From contig NZ_LGLV01000009.1 of NCBI RefSeq assembly GCF_001687365.1, positions 124,001 through 188,000 on the forward strand: a stretch of 64,000 nucleotides of DNA, read 5' to 3'. A model generated the notes under the pieces. That model was not told the DNA's origin. It did not search any database and was given only the letters and a program-made list of their open reading frames with translations. The position numbers and the translations under genes were made by a program. The stretch comes from Pararhizobium polonicum. Its GTDB lineage: Bacteria; Pseudomonadota; Alphaproteobacteria; Rhizobiales; Rhizobiaceae. Shown here piece after piece: positions 61,283 to 64,000 of the stretch. The stretch's first letter is position 1. Every line of letters starts with the position of its first letter.

Positions 61283-62326
61283 TCAACGGAACGGCGGGGA
61301 GTAGAGCAGGCCGCCATTGGTCCAGAGCTGGTTGTAGCCGCGCTCGAAGTTCAGCGGCGTGCCCTTGCCGACGTTGCGGTCGAAGATCTCGCCGTAATTG
61401 CCGACCGCCTTGACGATATTGTAGGCGAATTTCGGATCGAGGCCGATGGCTTCGCCAAGCGACGGATCGACGCCGAGGAAGCGCTGGATGCTTGGATCCT
61501 CGCTCTTGAGAAACTCGTCGACATTGGCTTGGGTGATGCCGAACTCTTCCGCCTGGATCGTGGCGTAGACGGTCCAGTTGACGATTTCCAGCCACTGGTC
61601 GTCGCCGGCGCGCAGGGCAGGGGCCAAGGGCTCCTTCGACAGGCGTTCGGGCAGGAGGACGTAGTCGTCGGGCTTGCTCAGCTGCGTGCGCTTTGCGGCA
61701 AGGTCGGTGGCATCCTGGGTCAGGGCATCGACGCGGCCGGAATCGAGCGCCTTCAGGAATTCGCCGGTTTCCTCGATTGTAACGGGCGTGAATTTCTTGC
61801 CGGTCTTGCGGAAGAAGTCGGCAATGTTCAGCTCGCCGGTGGTGCCGCTTTGTACGCCGATCGTGGCGCCGTCCAGCTCGTCACCCTTGGTGACGCCGAG
61901 ATCCTTGCGGACCAGCAAACCCTGTCCGTCATAGAAAACCACCGGACCGAAGTGGAAGCCGAGCTTGAAGGCACGGGTGACGGTCTGCGTCACTCCGGAC
62001 AGCAGAATATCGAACTCACCCGACTGCAGCGCCGGCAGGCGCTGCTGCGGCGAGGAATTGGTGAACTCCACCTTTTCCGGGTCGTTGAAAACAGTGACGG
62101 CCAGTGCCCGGCCGAAATCGATGAAGAAACCCTGCCAGCGCCCGTTGCTATCGGGGGTAAAGAAGCCCGGCGTGGTGCCGACGCCGACCTTGATCAGGCC
62201 GCGCTGCTTGATCTTGTCGAGTGTTTCGCCTGCCAGCGCAGACGATGCAATGAGGCCCGTGGCAAGCACCAGGGTGGTCGCGAGCGCCTTTTTGAAAAGG
62301 CCGCTGCGTGCGGAAATTGGATTCAT
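61283..62326 (-). CDS. aapJ: polar amino-acid ABC substrate-binding protein (AapJ type)
   Basis: 347-residue binding protein. AGGAG lies about 8 bases before the ATG at 62326; the longer frame to 62443 is ignored. Signal core ALATTLVLATGLIASSALA. AapJ/BztA marks: VGVGTTPGFFTPDSNGRWQG, ALQSGEFDILLSGVTQTVTR, LVRKDLGV, QSGTTGELNIADFFR, RAGDDQWLEIVNW, and the end AVGNYGEIFDRNVGKG, GGLLYSPPFR. Here the CNVxCGVNxG cysteine of many AapJ proteins is absent. A 15-mer site lies 83 bp upstream. Confidence 0.92.
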   Translation of the reverse strand: MNPISARSGLFKKALATTLVLATGLIASSALAGETLDKIKQRGLIKVGVGTTPGFFTPDSNGRWQGFFIDFGRALAVTVFNDPEKVEFTNSSPQQRLPALQSGEFDILLSGVTQTVTRAFKLGFHFGPVVFYDGQGLLVRKDLGVTKGDELDGATIGVQSGTTGELNIADFFRKTGKKFTPVTIEETGEFLKALDSGRVDALTQDATDLAAKRTQLSKPDDYVLLPERLSKEPLAPALRAGDDQWLEIVNWTVYATIQAEEFGITQANVDEFLKSEDPSIQRFLGVDPSLGEAIGLDPKFAYNIVKAVGNYGEIFDRNVGKGTPLNFERGYNQLWTNGGLLYSPPFR

Positions 62327-62408
62327 GAAATGGCTCCTAAAGATGTGGTGTCCCCGGTCCCGGCAAATGGCTATCCCCACCATCGCCGGGATCGACTGCA
62401 GAATAAGT

Positions 62409-62423
62409 CTATAAAAATTATAG
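62409..62423. promoter_or_regulatory. candidate LysR-type site, copy 4
   Basis: CTATAAAAATTATAG: perfect 6-bp arms (CTATAA/TTATAG) around AAA, T-N11-A spacing, 82 bp upstream of the aapJ-like start. Differs from copy 5 at two positions only. Confidence 0.55.
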
Positions 62424-62602
62424 AATAGATATATTAATCCCATTGCGTGCCCGCTTTTAAAACAGATTGCTCGATTTATAAGCGATTTTGGCCGCTAACC
62501 GTCCGGCGGACCGCTTCCGGCAGGCCTATCTCGACCTGCGGTGGTGCGAACAGAAATAAATGCAATTTCCAACGAAGCCCCGAAAATTGGAAATTCGTTA
62601 CT

Positions 62603-62617
62603 CTACAAAAACTATAG
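62603..62617. promoter_or_regulatory. candidate LysR-type site, copy 5
   Basis: CTACAAAAACTATAG, 65 bp upstream of the peroxiredoxin start; 13 of 15 positions match copy 4. Position near -65 of the start is usual for LysR activators. Confidence 0.55.
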
Positions 62618-62682
62618 ACATAAGCGATCCTGCCGCCCTGTAACCGCTCTCCCGCGGCACGGTCTCGAAGGAGCAGTCATCC

Positions 62683-63333
62683 ATGTCACTTGCCGTTGAA
62701 CTGAAGAAAACTGCAGATTCTCTCAAGGCCGCCCTGCCGGAGGACATCTTCTCGGCAATCGGGCAATCCATTGCCGATCTGAAAGCAACCGGGATCGCCA
62801 AGAGAGCCGCATCGGTCGGCTCGACCATTCCGCTGCCCGTCATCACGGATTTTGACGGCAACGACGTCGATCTGCGTAAGCTCGCAGCCGACGGGCCTTT
62901 GGTCATCAGTTTCTATCGCGGTGGCTGGTGCCCCTATTGCAATGTCGAATTGCGCGCTCTTGCCAACGCGCTGGGAGACATCGAGGCGTCGGGTGCGTCG
63001 GTAGTGGCGATCTCGCCGGAGCAGCCGGACAGCGCGCGCGAAACCGCCGGCAAGAACACGCTGGGCTTTCCTGTTCTGGTCGACAAGGGCAATCGTTATG
63101 CCCGCGAACTCGGGATCGTCTTTTCCCTGCCGGAAAATCTGCGGCCGCTCTATCGCTCGATCGGCATCGATCTTGAGGACTGGAATGGCGACGAAAGCCA
63201 TGAGCTGCCGCTCGCGGCAACCTTCATCGTCGATTCGAAAGGCACGGTCGTGTGGGCGTTCGTTGATGCCGATTTCTCGGTGCGTGCCGAGCCTGCCAAT
63301 ATCGCTGCCGCCCTTCGCCGGGTTGCCGCCTGA
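62683..63333 (+). CDS. peroxiredoxin-like AhpC/TSA-family protein
   Basis: 216-residue cytoplasmic thioredoxin-fold protein. After a 50-residue helical N-terminus comes the fold (STIPLPVITDFDGNDVDL, LVISFYRGGWCPYCNVELRAL). The CPYC pair holds the peroxidatic Cys and a possible resolving Cys three residues later. VVAISPEQPDS and GFPVLVDKGN follow as in AhpC/TSA. GAAGGAG lies about 8 bases before the ATG. It is 33 bp from the O-acetylhomoserine sulfhydrylase gene, a pair that suggests thiol or sulfur metabolism. Confidence 0.9.
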   Translation: MSLAVELKKTADSLKAALPEDIFSAIGQSIADLKATGIAKRAASVGSTIPLPVITDFDGNDVDLRKLAADGPLVISFYRGGWCPYCNVELRALANALGDIEASGASVVAISPEQPDSARETAGKNTLGFPVLVDKGNRYARELGIVFSLPENLRPLYRSIGIDLEDWNGDESHELPLAATFIVDSKGTVVWAFVDADFSVRAEPANIAAALRRVAA

Positions 63334-63366
63334 TCCCCTTCATCTGCGTTTCAAAGGAGAGAGACC

Positions 63367-64000
63367 ATGAGCCTGAAAACCACACGTCCGGAAACCCTGG
63401 CCCTTCATGCCGGATGGCGGGCCGATCCCGCTACAGGGGCCGTTGCCGTCCCCATCTACCAGACGACCTCGTTCCAGTTTCGCGATACCGAGCACGCGGC
63501 CAATCTCTTTGCTCTCAAGGAACTCGGCAATATCTACAGCCGCATCGGCAATCCGACCGTCGATGTGCTCGAGCAGCGGGTGGCTGCGATCGAGGGCGGG
63601 GTTGCCGCTCTGGCCCTTGCCTCGGGGCAGGCGGCGTCCGCCTTTGCGATCCAGAACCTCGCCAAGGCCGGTGACAATATCGTCAGTTCGACCGATCTTT
63701 ATGGCGGCACATGGAACCTCTTTGCCAACACGCTGAAGGACCAGGGGATCGAGGTGCGCTTCATCGACCCCACCGACCCGGAGAACTTCCGCCGGGCCAC
63801 CGATGATCGGACACGGGCCTATTATGCCGAGACCCTTCCAAATCCGAAGCTGACCGTTTTCCCGATCGCCGAGGTGGCCGCCATCGGCCGCGAGTTTGGC
63901 ATTCCCCTGATTGTCGACAACACGGCGGCCCCGCTTCTTGCCCGGCCGCTCGATCATGGCGCCGCGGTGGTTGTCTATTCGACGACGAAGTATCTCGGCG
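63367..64000 (+). CDS. metY: O-acetylhomoserine sulfhydrylase, N-terminal part (runs off window)
   Basis: First 211 residues of a PLP-dependent Cys/Met-metabolism enzyme. AAAGGAGAGAG lies just before the ATG. Family marks: ETLALHAGWRADPATGAVAVPIYQTTSF, YSRIGNPTVDVLEQRVAAIEGG, ALASGQAASAFAIQNLAKAGDNI, SSTDLYGGTWNLFANTL, VDNTAAPLLARPLDHGA; the window ends at YSTTKYLG, which contains the PLP-binding Lys. Uses sulfide (or methanethiol) and O-acetylhomoserine to make homocysteine or methionine. Probably co-transcribed with the peroxiredoxin gene. Confidence 0.93.
   Translation, partial: MSLKTTRPETLALHAGWRADPATGAVAVPIYQTTSFQFRDTEHAANLFALKELGNIYSRIGNPTVDVLEQRVAAIEGGVAALALASGQAASAFAIQNLAKAGDNIVSSTDLYGGTWNLFANTLKDQGIEVRFIDPTDPENFRRATDDRTRAYYAETLPNPKLTVFPIAEVAAIGREFGIPLIVDNTAAPLLARPLDHGAAVVVYSTTKYLG

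Larger units (their letters stand above)
62327..62682. other. divergent promoter region of aapJ-like and peroxiredoxin genes
   Basis: AT-rich 356-bp gap without a gene. Holds the paired 15-mers at 62409 and 62603 and AT-rich -10-like stretches (TATATTAAT near 62429). Best read as a shared regulatory region. Confidence 0.6.

Overview
This is a GC-rich, gene-dense stretch with the gene content and operon style of an alphaproteobacterium of the Rhizobiaceae (Rhizobium/Agrobacterium type). Signs of this are AapJQM-type amino-acid ABC genes, a permease-ATPase fusion, two DctPQM TRAP systems, UgpABC-like sugar import, and many GntR/FCD, LysR and LacI regulators beside catabolic genes. I see no rRNA, tRNA, replication, phage or CRISPR genes. 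The window looks like part of a catabolic accessory replicon or island: almost every operon pairs a transporter with a few enzymes and its own regulator.

Layout. 1-1649: partial alpha/beta hydrolase, an aldo/keto reductase and a decayed MFS transporter, all minus. 1784-7237: a LysR gene, then a plus-strand operon of largely exported proteins (two alpha/beta hydrolases, a carboxymuconolactone-decarboxylase-like protein, a cupin, a P460-type c cytochrome and a DUF4405 membrane protein). 7441-11799: a DUF1989 protein and its GntR regulator, divergent from a polar amino-acid importer; three TTGTT(G/C)AACAA sites lie between them. 11953-17479: a HypD-like DHDPS-family enzyme, a GntR regulator, a FabMG-like protein and an IlvD/Edd dehydratase; three units share a TTGTCGACAA-type site. 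17841-21464: an autotransporter remnant, a LysE exporter between two copies of an 18-bp palindrome, and a two-component pair. 21651-27729: GntR plus a sugar-acid operon (enolase-superfamily dehydratase, SDR, TRAP importer). 27767-31340: a proW-like remnant, a small inverted-repeat element, an FAD/NAD(P)-binding protein, a DEDDh exonuclease, a DhaK-like gene fragment and a TIM-barrel isomerase. 31462-38277: LysR, SDR, split transketolase and a second TRAP importer.

38375-50489: a ureohydrolase and a glycan/uronate utilisation locus. The minus operon holds an uncharacterised 864-residue protein, a GH88/GH105-type unsaturated glycosidase, three sugar ABC genes and LacI. The divergent plus operon holds the sugar-binding protein, KduI and KduD. 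Together they suggest import of an unsaturated uronate oligosaccharide, hydrolysis to 4-deoxy-5-ketouronate, then isomerisation and reduction to 2-keto-3-deoxygluconate.

50563-64000: a ferredoxin-flavoprotein pair, a signal-less PhnD-like protein, a complete dipeptide-type ABC importer, an AapJQM importer without an ATPase gene, a thioredoxin-fold peroxiredoxin and the start of an O-acetylhomoserine sulfhydrylase. This set resembles organosulfur acquisition and assimilation. A related AT-rich 15-mer with LysR T-N11-A spacing sits 44-85 bp upstream of these units, and also upstream of the FAD/NAD(P)-binding gene at 28266, suggesting one regulon. Five gaps directly after a substrate-binding-protein or operon-internal gene carry strong hairpins, which may set protein ratios. 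All functions rest on reading the translated sequence; no database search was run.
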